Below are positions 23,091 through 35,194 of a DNA stretch of 64,000 nucleotides, piece by piece; position 1 is the first letter of the stretch; each line of letters begins with the position of its first letter. Origin of the DNA: Hemileia vastatrix (taxonomy: Eukaryota; Basidiomycota; Pucciniomycetes; Pucciniales; Zaghouaniaceae); NCBI GenBank assembly GCA_030280995.1, contig JASXTE010000016.1, positions 22,625,501 through 22,689,500 of the forward strand, in the 5' to 3' direction. Under the pieces are notes generated by a model. That model ran no database searches. It had not been told where the DNA came from and was given only the letters and a program-made list of their open reading frames with translations. The translations under genes were made by a program, and so were the position numbers.

Positions 23091-24241
23091 TATATACTAA
23101 ACTACTAACATACTAAAAAAATTTGAAAATGAAATTAAAATAAAATGAATAAAATAATATGAACTAAATAATTATTAAAAATGGTATCCCCCTGCCAACT
23201 GATGAGCTGATCCACTGATACCTTACCCACATCCAAGTGCACCTTTATGTGGATACACATTTAAATATTTTAAATGATTTAAGATAAAAAATTAGAGATT
23301 AATGAAAATAATAAAATAATGAAACAGAGAAAAAAATGAAATAAATAAAAAAAGAAAATAGCGTTGGCCAGCCAATTGATAAGCCTTCCCCCACCAATGC
23401 TTGCCCACATCCAGGTGACCCTGATGTGGTAACACCATAATTTTGTGATTTTTCCCTCTTTACATCCTAATAATCCCCATAAAAAAATTAAAAGAAAAAA
23501 AGAGAAAAAAGAAAATAATCTAAAACTACTATCTAACACAACCATAGACACAAAAATCAGAAAAAAGAAAAAAGAAAAAGTCTGGCACCATAGAAAGTCC
23601 AGTTCAAAGAAATGATCACTGGGTGGGCTCCCTACAATAAGTAAAAATGATGGGAGACTACCAGTGATATGCCACCACTCCAAGGAAACAAAGAAGCCAG
23701 TCCAAAGCCAGTTTAAAGTCATAGTGGAATAAAACCTGAATAACAAAACCAAGAACTAGAATTAAACTAGGAAAAACAAAATACTTTAAACAGACATTAT
23801 AGGGTAACTGTTCTACAGAGCAGCCAGCTCATCAGTTACCCCCACACTTGCCAAAATAAAATCTAGAAGCCTCCCCTGGGTACCTTCTAAAAAAAACACA
23901 ACATCCAACACAAAAGCCAAAACCAATAAATGCAAAGAGTTTGGCACTTGAAGACCAAAAAAATTTCCAGTTTAAATTCATAGAGGACTAAAACCTGTGA
24001 AGAAAACCAATACTAGGGTTAAACCAAATTAAGAGAAGGGGTTGGAAACAGACAATCTGGGGTAACTGTTGATAGAGCAGCCAGCCAATCAGTCACTCCC
24101 ACACTTTCCAAGATCAAATCTAGAAGCCCCACCCATAGGTACCTTCTAACAGAAAAAATTTGCAACAAAACAGATGCACAGAATCACCAAAATCCAAAAT
24201 TAAAGAATGGTCCATAGTTTATCCTCATTGCAGAGTCAATC
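23091..24241 (-). ncRNA. Structured 3' noncoding region of G4 (conserved stem-loops)
   Basis: The blocks are collinear with G5 46200-47160 on the opposite strand: GGTATC/GATACC stems (23190-23222), paired CCACATC/GATGTGG-type stems (23228-23255 and 23404-23428), ATCACTG/CAGTGAT (23615-23668) and two GGGTAACTG/CAGTTACCC stems (23802-23842 and 24059-24100). Motif copies at 23708, 23966 and 24216 (plus strand CAGTTTAAAGTCATAGTGGA and variants) stand between them. No conserved reading frame is seen. Confidence 0.55.
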
Positions 24242-25354
24242 CTATTCACTTCTAGTGCCTCTAGGGTAAAATCTGTTCATCTGGTCAGCAGCCACTCTCT
24301 TCTTTAAGACTGCACCATCCAACTCTTCTAAAACATAAGAACCTCCAGACACCTGAGATCTGACTCTGTAAGGTCCATTCCATCTGTCAGCAAACATCTT
24401 TCCCCACTGACTCTCCAAACATCTATTATACACCAAAACCAAAAAAACAGGTTTCAAAGGATTCCTGAGTCTATGAGCTAACTTCTTTTCCAAGTATCTG
24501 ACTGATTGATTTCTTATCTTCATCAATCTAGAGTATGCATTCTCTTGACATTCCTCTCTACATTACAACTGTTGCATCCTGGCACAGAGTAAATCTTCTG
24601 TTGAGCACACATCATCCCAGTCAATTCCAAGATAAGATAAAGCTTCCAAATCCACTGGTAGAACAACTTTCTGACCAAACATTAATTCATAAGGAGAATA
24701 GCCAGTTGTCCTCTTCACAGTGACCCTATTAGCAAATTTCACCAAGGGTAAATAATGCTTCCATTTTTCAGCATTATCTCCACACATCTTCACCAAAGCA
24801 TTCTTGATAACTTGATGGCCTCTTTCAACCATGCCTTCAGATTCAGGATAATAAGGTTTAGCCACTCTGACTTTAGAACCAATACTTGTCACAGCTTCTT
24901 TGAATTCAGCTCCAAACTCTGGCCCACCATCAACAGTCACCAACTTCATCAACCCATATCTAAATACCCATTCTTTATTCAAAAATTCTTCCACATTTTT
25001 GGCAGTCAAATTAACCAGAGGCGCTGCCTCCACCCAACTAGACAAATCATCCCTAGCAACAATCAATTATTTATATCTGCCCTCTTTAATATGGAAAGCA
25101 TCCAAACTGACTCTTCCAAACACAGTTGATTCACAAGTAGCACGGCCAACCTCTTTAGGTTTCAAGTGACTTCTTCTTTGACATTCTTCACAAGATTGAA
25201 CCCAAACCTGCACAGCCAACTTCATACCTGGCCACCAAAATCTGTCTGCAACTCTTCTATAAGTCTCCCCAAAGCCTCTATGACCAAGATCCTCATGCAA
25301 AGACTTCAACACCAACACTTTACCCTTCTTCTGAGTCACCACAACTTGAGAATT
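24242..25354 (-). pseudogene. Integrase of gypsy G4
   Basis: The N-terminal zinc module (25342-25067) keeps L-H-E-D-L-G-H-R-G and S-C-E-E-C-Q-R-R-S, so its H-H-C-C ligands look intact. The core has L-D-A-F-H-I, V-D-G-G-P-E-F-G (near 24930) and Y-P-E-S-E-G-M-V-E-R-G-H (near 24845), the D, D, E triad with about 35 residues between the last two. It continues to P-Y-E-L-M-F-G and the C-terminal domain (24526-24242: W-N-G-P-Y-R-V-R, G-G-S-Y-V-L-E-E) with P-R-G-T-R-S-E as the end. There is no chromodomain. A TAA near 25067 and a shift near 24545 break the frame. This is the best integrase of its family in the window. Confidence 0.88.
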
Positions 25355-26354
25355 TTAATGTCTCCTCCTCATCAACCTTCTTCCTGACAAATATAAATTA
25401 GGACTTTTCTTCTTGATTGTCAGCCAAGTATCATTGTCACAAATATCTGGCCTCTCCAAGGTCACCAGATATTCAACCAAAGTAAAATAAAACCCAGTCT
25501 GACCCCAGGTCTCATCTTCAAAATCCAAAAAAACAACATCCAAGGGTACAGCCCTATCATCAAAATCACCAGTGTGCACATGAGCAACACAACCGGCCCA
25601 ACCAAGCCACCAATCCCTAAGTTTTGGTACATCCTGTCCCTTCCACTGAACCTTATGAGAGTCCAGTTCACTAACAAAAAACAACATTTCAAAATTTGAA
25701 AAATCCCAAACTACAGAAACATCTTCATCAACAAAAAAACCCCTGATCACCAGAATCAAGATCAGAACCATCCAGTTTAACCTCTTGGGGGAGGAGAGAA
25801 CCATCATCCAGTTTATCCTTGTAGGGGAGGTGAGAGAAATCTTCAGCACAATTTGTGCTGGCCCTAAAAACTGGGACATCTTTGTTAAACTCTTCAAAAT
25901 CAGAATCTTCATCTGTGGGAAGTCTCCTTGATAATCCGTCTGGCATTGTAAAAGTTTTACCTGGCTTGTGCACCAGATCAAAAGAAAAATGTTGAATAAA
26001 TGCCACCCACCTAGTCATTGGAGAATTTGGAAGACTAGGTGTGTTGATCATTTGAACCAGAGATTTAATATCCACCTGCAGCTCAAAATTCTGCCCCTAC
26101 AAAACAGTTTGTATCTTCTTCAAGATTTTTGCTACATTGCACAATTCAAACTTTGGCAGAGAATACCTAGATTCCAACTCATTAAAAACCACAGGCTCAT
26201 ACCTTACTGTCCAGACCTTACCAGCTTTTTCTTCCTGAGACAAAACAGCACCAGCAGCAATATAACTTAAGTCCACTGCCAGATAAATTTTTCCAGCTTC
26301 TCTGCCATAATCCAACTTGTGAAGAATAATATCTTCACCTACTTCTTTCTTCAA
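25355..26354 (-). pseudogene. RNase H and integrase linker of gypsy G4
   Basis: The frame 26354-26097 holds the RNase H start (D-I-I-L-H-K-L-D-Y-G, Y-L-A-V-D-L-S-Y-I-A-A-G-A-V). 26075-25728 holds the rest (M-I-N-T-P-S-L-P-N-S-P, F-D-L-V-H-K-P-G-K-T-F-T-M-P). Two motif copies at 25775 and 25812 encode H-L-P-Y-K-D-K-L-D-D and L-L-P-Q-E-V-K-L-D-G. Then W-W-L-G-W-A-G-C and Y-L-V-T-L-E-R-P-D lead to the integrase zinc module. Frameshifts near 25730 and 26090 break it. Confidence 0.8.
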
Positions 26355-27440
26355 CTTCTGAAAAGCCTCTTCACACTCGTCAGTTCATTTCTACTTTGCA
26401 TCTTTCCTGGTCAGACTCCTTAAAGGTGAAGCCAACAAAGAAAAATCTTTAATTAAAATCCTGACATACACACAAACTCCCAAAAATCCTCTGACTTCAG
26501 TAATATTTTTAGGCCTTTGCCATGACTTAATTTTATTAACCTTCTTCTTTGCCATAATTCTCCCTACTTTACATACCACATGACCAAGAATTTCCAGAGC
26601 CGGAACACAAAAACAAAACTTTGACCCAGAAATGGTCAAGCCAGCCTTTTCAATTCTAAAAAATACTCTCTCTAGAGCAATTGCATATTCCCAAACAAAA
26701 CTCCTTATACCTGGGTTCTTTTTCAGAACCTCATTTCCACAATCAGTAGAGGGTCCTTTAATTACACTGTAATCAATAAAAATACCAGCATGAGTAGGAA
26801 ACTCATCCTGTAAAATCCAAGCCATTTGTGCTTGATAAACTGCTACTGAATTATTTCCTCCTTGAGGCAACCTAGTGAGCTGAAATCTTCCCAGAGGAGT
26901 CTCAAATGTTGTGAGTGGCCATGAATCTGTGTGAAGTTCCCTTTCATCATAACCACTTATAATATCACCCAAACCGTAACACACCCTTCCAGAAAAGGCT
27001 TCCAAAAAGTCCTCAGCTTTTGGAGGCATTCCCACATCCATGATAGTAACTCTATTCAGGGCTCAAAGATCATGCACCACCATGAGCTTTCCATTATACT
27101 TTTTAACACAGAAAACCAGACTTGAGTAGCTAGAAGTTGATTGTTCATACAATCCAGTCGTGACTCTTTCCCTAACAATCGCCACAAAATCATCCTGGAT
27201 AGCAACAGGAATTGGAATAAGTTTGATTTGCCAAGGTTCATGAAAAACCACAGGAATTAAGTAAGGTTCCCCATAAGAGTGCTTCAACACATCCCTTTCT
27301 TCTTCAACAAATGCCACCGCCCTCTCCATCAGCACAATAATGTGCAACAACAACTTCTTTTCCCCATCAGACGACCAACCATCAGGACCAAAATTAAAAC
27401 ATTCAACCTTTCCATCTTCACCCTAGCAGTTTCCTGAAAA
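26355..27440 (-). pseudogene. Reverse transcriptase of gypsy G4
   Basis: Motifs in order on the minus strand are V-V-H-D-L (27070), G-M-P-P-K-A-E-D-F-L-E-A-F-S-G (27020), Y-G-L-G-D-I-I-S-G-Y-D (26970), L-P-Q-G-G-N-N-S (26870) and F-I-D-Y-S-V-I-K-G-P (near 26780). The second catalytic Asp of the F-I-D-D box is Tyr here, so the enzyme would be inactive even if the stop between 27063 and 27041 and the shift near 27360 were absent. The thumb and T-E-V-R-G-F-L-G-V connection follow to 26391. Confidence 0.86.
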
Positions 27441-28454
27441 TCAGGAGGCTTCTTCACCAGAGGAGTACAGTACGGATCTCTTGACAACAGAGGTCTCTTC
27501 AACCGAGGACTCAAACCTACAGGCATAGGCTCATTGACAGGCCTAATCTTCTGTGCCACCTTCTTGTACTTTGCTGCTTCACTGTCAACTTGAGGGATCT
27601 TTAGGATGTCTTCTCCACCAAACCTGGAACAAGAACAAAGGGTTTCCCCACTGCTCACATGTGTGGCCAAGGTAATATTTTTGAAAGGTGTAGAAGAGAC
27701 CCTAGCAGTGCACAATTGAGAGGACTTAATTTTACTCCCCAATCGCACCACTCCAAAACTTTTCTGCAATCCCAAATCTTCATCTTCACTTCCATATTCC
27801 AAAACTTCAAATCCTGATTCATCATCTGAATCACATCTTCTAAAATTGTGCAGTTTATCCTCATGCAGAAGGCCCAAAACTAGATCTTGCTGATATTCAT
27901 TCTTCAAAAATTTGTGCAGTTTAACCTCTTTCTGGAGGCCCAAAATTTGATCTTGACAATCTTCACAAAAAAAATTTTTGTCTTCTTTCTTCATTATCTT
28001 CAGATTTTTTTCTTGATTTTCTTGAATTATCTAGAAACTTTTCTTTTCTTGGTTTTTCTTTTGCCTACAAAAATAACCAGGGTTTTCCCCAATGCTCACG
28101 GACATGGCCAAGGTAATGTTTTTGAAAGGTGTAGAAGAAACCCTAGCGGTTCAAAATTTGAAGGCTTACTTTTAGACCCCAATCTCACCACTCCAAAGAA
28201 TTTCCGCATATCTTTCAATAAAGATATATAACCCATCTTCATTTTTGAACTTGAATTAAAATTAATTGAAAATCTTGAAAAAGAACAAAGATTTGATAAA
28301 AAACTTCAAGAATACTTGCAGATAAGAGAAAAATTAAAAAGAGAAAGTTTAAAATCCACTTGGTATATCTCCAAGGGAGCTGACCTACTACAACCTGGGA
28401 TTTCCTCATCTTGGGAAGAGGTTGTAGCACTTTGGTGATCAGCCCTCATCATTC
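27441..28454 (-). pseudogene. Pol linker of gypsy G4
   Basis: It matches the linker of G2. It has the duplicated S-K-x-K-S-S-Q-L-C-T-A-R segment (near 27720 and, weaker, near 28140), an acidic middle (S-D-D-E-S-G-F-E-V-L-E-Y-G-S-E-D-E-D-L) and two L-G-L-x-x-E-D/V-K-L copies of the motif (27850 and 27915). It begins in the -1 frame after the slippery site (R-M-M-R-A-D-H) and ends in N-E-P-M-P-V-G-L before RT. Several shifts and stops break it. Confidence 0.6.
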
Positions 28455-28461
28455 TAAAAAA
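28455..28461 (-). promoter_or_regulatory. Candidate -1 frameshift heptamer of G4
   Basis: The minus strand reads TCT TTT TTA GAA TGA in the protease frame, the same as G2 except GAA for GAG. The phase relative to the protease start at 29597 is exact (1134 bases, a multiple of three). Conservation between two separate copies of heptamer, phase and adjacent stop supports function. Confidence 0.6.
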
Positions 28462-29597
28462 GACAGACTCTCTCTTGAGCCTGAGCCACACTCCAAAAAT
28501 CCAGAGGCGGCACCTACTTCTTTTCTCTTCCTGAAACAAACCATGCATTGACACATGGATGACAAACCAGGCCTGGTTTCCTAACCATCATCTCCAGGAG
28601 ATGACAACCTCATGTGAGGCCTTCTCTCGTCTTCACCAGTCAATTCCAAACTAATTACCATGTCAAATTGATAACCAATTCTTGCCTGGAAATCCATCAA
28701 GAATGGCCCACCCAAAACTGCTTTTACATTACCTTTAGCAATGTAAAAATGAGTCTTTCTAGAGGCTCCACCAACATCCAACTTAACAAACTCAGAGGTT
28801 CCCATCAACTTCATTACATGACCACCTATACATCTCAAATTTCCACCAATACCAGTTTTGATGGGGAGGCCCAAATGAGTAGCCTCAAACAAAGAAATCA
28901 GGTTAATATGAGAACCTGAATCCACCAGTGCTCTAGCCTCCCTGCCATTCAGGGTGATGTTGACATATCCCAGAGGAGCAGAAAAATGAGTTTCCGACCC
29001 CTCACCAAAAATTTCAGCAGAATCACATATATATTCTACTTCCCCAGAAGAAACTCTTCTTCTGGTCAACAACTTCTTTTGTCTATCAGCCAACCCTGGA
29101 CTGATAGCATACAATTCCCCATAAGTGAGGGAAACCTGAACCTGGTTCATCCTTTCTAGAACAGAGTCCATAACATTAGATTGGCCAGAAACTACTGGCC
29201 TCTTAAAGTGAGCCCTTGGCTTCACTACCTTGGTCCTAGAAATTATCTGAGGACCAGAACCACCAACAGATTTTCCTGCAACAGGAATAAAACCAGATCC
29301 CTCACCAGAACCTCTAACTCCAGCAGGCCTTGACAATGAAACCAAAGGAACATCCTCCTCAGAGTCAGAATCCACATCCATAGGCATTGGCTCACCATAC
29401 ATGTCCAATGCACCAAAGCTAGGGGGGCCCATATTTGAAATCCCATTCTGCATCTTATACAGATCTTCTTTGCTGTACTTCCTCCTAGCTGCACTCATCT
29501 TAGGATCTACTTTAGAAGCCTTAGGCTTTGGTTGGGCCTGAGAGCTACTCTTATGCCTTCCCACCTTTCCTCTTTCTACATCATAGACACCAGCCAA
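28462..29597 (-). pseudogene. Protease part of the G4 Gag-Pro frame
   Basis: The active site A-L-V-D-S-G-S-H-I-N-L-I lies near 28925 and A-V-L-G-G-P-F-L-M-D near 28720. An acidic P-M-D-V-D-S-D-S-E-E-D-V spacer stands before it, as in G2. An in-frame TAG at 28580 replaces the Trp codon present in G2 (TGG to TAG), truncating the Cys-rich tail. Beyond it the frame still leads to S-F-L-E-stop at the slippery site. Apart from that stop the protease is complete. Confidence 0.82.
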
Positions 29598-30081
29598 GCA
29601 TTCACCACTTGACTGTCCACCACAAGAATATAATTCAAACCCACCAAAGGAAGTAGAAAAAGAGACTTTATTAACCTCCTTCCCTTTTCCCTTGATGTTA
29701 ACATCTTATTTACCAGAAGACTTCCCTTGATCAGGAATCTCCTGAAACCTTGGCCTCCTGTGATTGATACCAGCCCTTCTCCTGACCAAATCAACAGGAG
29801 CCTTCCCCTCACTGGGCTTCACAAATTGACCATCAGGGAACTTGAACCTCCTGCCATCAAACTCTACCTTTCCTTCTGACACATCTCTGTTTAGAGTCCA
29901 ACAATCATTGGACTTGTGCCCCCTCCTACTGTAATAAGAGCAGACCCAAGGATCACTCCTACCAGCCTGCTTGTCAAAATCTCTAGGCTGAGAAGGAGCC
30001 TTATTGGCCTTCTTAGCCTCCTGAACAAAAATGTGTAACTTTTTTGTCAGATTAGCCAACTGCTCCACCACTGGGTCCCTC
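29598..30081 (-). pseudogene. gag C-terminus with zinc knuckle of G4
   Basis: The frame continues Gag after the shared TAG (E-R-D-P-V-V-E-Q-L-A-N-L-T). The zinc knuckle near 29940-29900 reads C-S-Y-Y-S-R-R-G-H-K-S-N-D-C; the second Cys is Tyr (TGC to TAC type change), so it should not bind zinc normally. A basic R-R-R-A-G-I-N-H-R-R-P-R stretch follows. A TAA near 29707 stands where G2 reads E-N-E. Confidence 0.75.
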
Positions 30082-30826
30082 TCCTATTTAGGAAACTTCA
30101 CCATATTCTTTTCCTCCTTCTTTACTCTACTCTCCTCTTCAGCCCAAGCCTCACTGACTTTGCTGACATATTTGGCACACCCCTCTTGATAGGTGTCCAC
30201 TACCAATAACTTCAATTGAGCCTTAACCGCCTCCTTCACCTTGTCCAAGGCAAGAAACTTCTGGTCCCCGTTAGAAAGAGTCTTCATCAAGTCCTTACTT
30301 GATAGCTCCTTCAACACATCCATCCTGACATCTCTAGCCAGGGCAGACCAAAAAACATCTTTGGCAGAATTTTCATGTGCCACCTCTTCCACTTCCACCA
30401 AGTATTCCAAAACAGGATCAAACTGTAACAGAAACTTCCTGTAACTGTGCAAGTTACCAACACCACCAAAAGACTGCCATTCACTGACAACCTTTTTCAG
30501 ATCCACCATAGTGAACCTGACACCCCATCTATCTACCATCTTTCTACACAGTAGCTTCCAGTCCCTCTTCTTGTAGCCAGGCATGGCCACAACCTCCTTC
30601 TCCACTGCCCTATCACCAATGAAGAAGATAATTTGCTTCACCATGTATAGGTAAGAAGCATCATCCACACCAGCAGTAGTTTCATACTTCTCCAGAAACC
30701 ACCTCACATGTTCACCATTATACTTGGTACCATCCCAAGTTTTAATCCTTACATATTCCCTAACCATCACAGCAGGAGGACCCCCCCTCCTCCACTGACA
30801 GTCACCACAGGAATAGAAGAACCAGA
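30082..30826 (-). pseudogene. gag N-terminal part of G4
   Basis: The ATG matching the G2 start is at about 30826, but a G-run near 30780 has a different length from G2 and shifts the frame. From 30770 the Gag is open for ~230 codons (R-I-K-T-W-D-G-T-K-Y-N-G-E, K-Q-I-I-F-F-I-G-D-R, L-D-K-V-K-E-A-V-K-A). It ends K-F-P-K at a TAG (30083-30081) that G2 shares exactly. It is longer than the G2 copy because no solo LTR interrupts it. Confidence 0.85.
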
Positions 30827-30903
30827 AGCCATTCTTCCAGTCCAAAATGACCAGAAAGGCAAATCAAAGGCAACAGAGATTCCAAAGAACTAGCAGATCT
30901 GTC

Positions 30904-30920
30904 CCCCATGTTGGGCACCA
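30904..30920 (-). promoter_or_regulatory. Primer-binding site of G4
   Basis: The minus strand reads TGGTGCCCAACATGGGG a few bases after the LTR end, matching G2 and G5 except for two transitions. Confidence 0.7.
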
Positions 30921-30926
30921 GAAATT

Positions 30927-32015
30927 TAGACAATCCTTTAGTACTAGCTATAGGCCTTGACCAAGGGAGTTGGAGTAAAACCAGAGAGAAAACCCCTCTC
31001 CCTTTAAAATAACAAAGTGAGATTTACCTGCTACAGTAAATTGGTTCCTGTTTACTGAAAGCCCCTTTTCCAACACACTTGACTGCCTGATCAGTCAAGA
31101 AAGTAGTCTCCAGACAGACTACCAAACCAAAGAACAGAAATGTAGACCAATGTCCACACCAGAGAAAGCAATGATACTTGATGTAGGTTGCAAATTCACA
31201 CCAGAGACAGCAATAATACTTGATATAGCTTGCAAGACTATGCCAGAGAAAACAGTTGCTAACTTAAGTTGAATGAAGAACTTACTATGCAACAAACACA
31301 GCCAATTGTGGCCAAAAAACAGTGAAAACTGAGTGAGGAACAAGGATATCACCTCCAGATGGTTGTATGATAATTAAAGTTGCCCTAAACTGTCTTATTC
31401 ACTATATACACACATACTACTAACTAAGAGCCCATGCACACCCGAGAATTTGGCGTTCCTGACTGCCAAGTTGCATAAAACCTCCCTAGAAATGCTTCCC
31501 AGCCCTCTAGCACTAAGGCGGGTGGTCAGCCCAACGTTGGGAGACCCGCCTGAAGCGGCCTGACCACCCTGAAGCCAGAAAACCACCAAAAATACCCAAA
31601 ATACTTAGAAAAATTAACTACAACTACTAAAACCTTCAAAACACATAATTAGGCTATAACAACATTGAGACATGAAATGCAGAGAAAATTTAGCTCATTC
31701 CAACGGTACTAAGCACTTAAACCTAAGACTTAAGGTTAGCCCATAAAACACAAAAAACAAAATTCAACAGCAATCTTTTAAAATAAAAAATGAGAAATTA
31801 TCCCCCAAATACTTAGACTATGAAAAATGTCATCAAGACATAAAATATAGAGAAAAACTGGGGCTATCCAATGGATGTATCCACATACCCGTAGTCCCAA
31901 TATTTGCTGTGTAATTCTAGAAAAACACCTAATTATTAAAACAATGCCATTTAAGGCATACCAAAACAACACCAAATAAACCAACAAAGGGCTCCGCCAA
32001 TGTTGGAAGACAACA
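30927..32015 (-). repeat. 5' LTR of gypsy G4 (type-a)
   Basis: The minus strand starts TGTTGTCTTCCAACATTGGC at 32015 and ends GGATTGTCTA near 30927, with GGTCAAGGCCTATAGCTAG just inside. It is type-a, like G2, while the LTR at the other end of G4 (18713) is type-b. G4 is therefore a recombinant, or has exchanged its 3' end with another element. Confidence 0.82.
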
Positions 32016-32942
32016 ACGTTGTATTAAATTTTTCATTTAAAAGGTGTTCCCTTTTGTTGTTTTAGATCATCTTGATAATATAAATTTACTTCATATATAT
32101 TATATACAATAAAATCAAATCATATACAAATAATTTATTTATCTACTTTAAATCATTTATTTGACATATAACTGTTCAACATGAAGAAAAGAAATAAAAT
32201 CATTATTAAATTACTAGTCTATTTTCCTAAATCTAACAATTTCATTCCATAGTCAGTTTATTATCTTAAAATATACTGTATTTATCATCCTCACCTACCA
32301 TACAAGCCAACAAAATTTGAATCAGGGTTTGTTGCCAAAATTTTGGAAATATTTTATGAACTTTAAGAAAGCACAATGTTTTTTGCTTCAAATATTACTT
32401 TTTCAGAATCTATATTTTTAACAATAAATCTCATCTCATTACATTTTCAGGGAGTGTTTGGCTAATTGAAAAAGAAAGAAAAAAACCATTAACACATTTT
32501 CATTTGAAACATGCTCCATATTATCTAACACAAAATGAAAGTCAATGATGTTTTATGCTATGTTCCACCAAAACATGTCATAATTTGGTTGAAATTTTTG
32601 TCATTTTTCATCTTTTTTGGTGAAAAATGAAGGAAATCACAACCAACAGATGAAACGTTTGGGTGACGTGTAATACAAAATGTTTTCAAATTTTCTGTGG
32701 TGAAATGAATTTTATGGTGGTTTGGGGTTGGGACTTGACTAACAGTTTTCACAGAGGGGAAGGGGAACAGCTCTGGAGGGTAGCTATGAGTCTTTCTGGT
32801 TGGTAACATAGTTTGGAGGTTGAAAAGAAAATGAAAGAAAATGAATGGAAATGAAAAAAATGCAGAAAAAATGAATGTTTTTTGAAGAAAAATTAATAAT
32901 AAAACAAAAACATTCATGGTTTTAAAATATTTTTCTTACATA
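32016..32942. other. AT-rich spacer, no gene recognised
   Basis: Only short frames occur. A 119-codon minus-strand frame (32917-32558) begins with a hydrophobic Phe-rich stretch and shows no motif I can place. The block around 32560-32700 weakly resembles 49740-50000 and may be an old repeat. Confidence 0.4.
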
Positions 32943-33040
32943 CACCACATAATATGGGAGGCGGACTTGCTAGCAAGTCCGCAACCTTGAACCCAAATTA
33001 ATATCTAATTGAGCACACATTGAGGTGGTGTTGAATCAAT

Positions 33041-33752
33041 CTTGAGGAAATATTGATTTTAATTTGAATACAACTTGAAATTAATTCAAACATTTTTTGA
33101 AGCACAGTTTATCATTAGCAAAACAAATCTTTATGCTTGAATTTTTAGATTTTTTGTAGGAATATTGAGGTAAGTGAACCCCACTACCAAAAAAAAAGTG
33201 GGCACATCCATAATATTGTGAAAAATCATGTTTTTTGTTTTTTGTTTAAAAATATAAAATTTTTTGTATAAATTGAACTAAATCCCTTTTTCATGCTTTT
33301 AAAAGATTCTTTACTAATCAATTTATCAAGGAATCTCCCAATACTATAAAAATTTATTCAAGAAAAAAAATTATTTAAATGATACTTTTCATCAAAATTT
33401 TATTAGGAAAAATTTCCTGAAGTACATATTTGCTCTCATTGTACAAGTATACATTCTTAAGTATTTCTCAAGTTTTAAAGTATTATTAGAAGCTACATAA
33501 AGTTCAAAATTGATGGTAAAAATAATTTAGTTAATTTTACAATCCAAAAAATTAATATTTATACCATAGCTTTAGATTTAAAAATATTTTATTGTCCCTC
33601 TTTTTTCAAAAAAATAATTTACCATTACCTTCATTATAGAAAAAAAATAAGTGTTGAATTTCAACAAGAATAAAACATATGGCTAAAAAGTTTTGCACAA
33701 TAGTTATAAGTTTTTTTTGTGCCATTTCATTTTCAATTCTCTATAATTTATT
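33041..33752. other. AT-rich spacer, no gene recognised
   Basis: No reading frame, tRNA or repeat unit that I can support. It would be internal sequence of the large inverted-repeat element if that pairing is right. Confidence 0.4.
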
Positions 33753-34060
33753 AGGGGGTGTCAGTTCTGGCAAATCCGCACTTACAAATCTGCACTTAAA
33801 TTTGACCAAATCCGCACTTAAATAAGTGCGGATTTCCAAAACACACTAGCCCAAATACTGGTGGATTTCAAAATGAAATAAGTCACTTATTTCACTCAAA
33901 TACGCACTTTCTCAACCAAATGTGCTGATTTCACCAACAAGTCCCATTTCACTGATTTGTCAGCATCATCCCATTCATACGCAGCACTCTGCAGCATAAC
34001 ACTTCATAACTCAAAACATCGTACATCACTTACATCTTCATATCATATCATATAAGAGTT

Positions 34061-34880
34061 ATGCCTTCCTCACTTTCAAATTGTGATAAATTACATAAAG
34101 CAATGACTTTCATGGCTCTTGAACTGCTCTTGGACTCTGATTGCGATTCTGATTCTGATCTAGAAGAAGATTTTGTCTTTTTATCAAAAATGGCCACGAA
34201 AAGTTACCTTCTTCCCAGAAAGCCTCAACTACTTCATACCCCCAAGTACACCATCCAAACACTTCTTAAACTATCTACACCCAGTTTTAGACAGCTCTTC
34301 AGGACTTCTCAGGAATGTTTCCTTAAATTTCTTGAGCTTATTCAGGATCATCCCATATTTCACAATAATTCTCAAAAAGAACAACAACATCCTTCAATTC
34401 AATTGGCCATCACACTATGTCATTTGGGCTCAAATGGTAATGGAGCCGCTTTGAAATGTTTAGAAAATGTCTTTGATTTAGGGTATGGTTCAGTTAACAC
34501 TTATACCAAACAATGTATCACTGCCATCAACTCCTTGTAATCTCAACTTCTCACCTGGCCAACAAAAGAAGAGCGACTTGAATCATCTCAGGTTATGCAA
34601 GCAGAGGGCTTCCCAGGATGTATTGGTTTTGTTGATGGTACTGCTATTCCTTTGAGCCAGAAACCTGCTCAAGGTGGAAACAATTACTTTCACATTCTCG
34701 TCAAAAATTTTCACCAAAATATTTACAAGTCAAAAAAATTCTATATCTGTTTTAAAAAATTGGCAATACTCTCCCCTGCATTTTATTGAAGCAAGGGGTG
34801 GATATCACCAAAAATTTTCTAAGTCATCAATTTCACATGTCAGATTTGAAAATTTGGCAATACCCCCCCCTGCATTTTAT
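34061..34880 (+). pseudogene. Harbinger-like DDE transposase, truncated
   Basis: The first frame (34061-34540) gives an N-terminus with an acidic D-S-D-C-D-S-D-S-D-L-E-E tract and a helical region (F-R-Q-L-F-R-T-S-Q-E-C-F, H-P-I-F-H-N-N-S, G-Y-G-S-V-N-T-Y-T-K). After a TAA at 34538 the same frame continues to E-G-F-P-G-C-I-G-F-V-D-G-T-A-I-P (34608), the block with the first catalytic Asp of HARBI1-like nucleases. It then breaks off at 34725; the second Asp and the Glu are absent. The better-preserved paralogue at 51137/60288 shows what is missing. The family cuts and pastes DNA at 3-bp targets. Confidence 0.82.
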
Positions 34881-34895
34881 TGAAGTAAGTGGTGG
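34730..34895. repeat. Two tandem ~94-bp copies in the transposase remnant
   Basis: The block TTGGCAATACTCTCCCCTGC with CATTTTATTGAAG occurs at 34760 and again 94 bases later, each followed by a G-rich GTGG. The duplication replaces the catalytic part of the transposase. 34896-35194 after it is AT-rich without features. Confidence 0.7.
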
Positions 34896-35194
34896 AAGTC
34901 ATCTAAATTTAATATAATTACGTAAATTATTAAATAAATATCTAATATATATCAATTTCACTAGTTTAAAGTAATGACAATCCCTCAGCCAAAATGCAGA
35001 TCAAATCTAGAAACAAAAGTTTGGGACTTTCCACAGGTATAGGCTAGAGGAACCCCATGAAACAAATAAATGTTATCATGATTACCATTTATACAACACA
35101 TGGTCGTGGGCCCATTACTTTAGTTGAGGAAATTGATACATAAAAAATATTTATTAAAAATTTACAAAAAAATATAAATTTTTTGATGACAACT

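Noticed and set aside
32558..32917. 119-codon minus-strand frame considered as a host gene
   Set aside because: Low complexity, Phe-rich start, no recognisable domain, and it sits between mobile elements.
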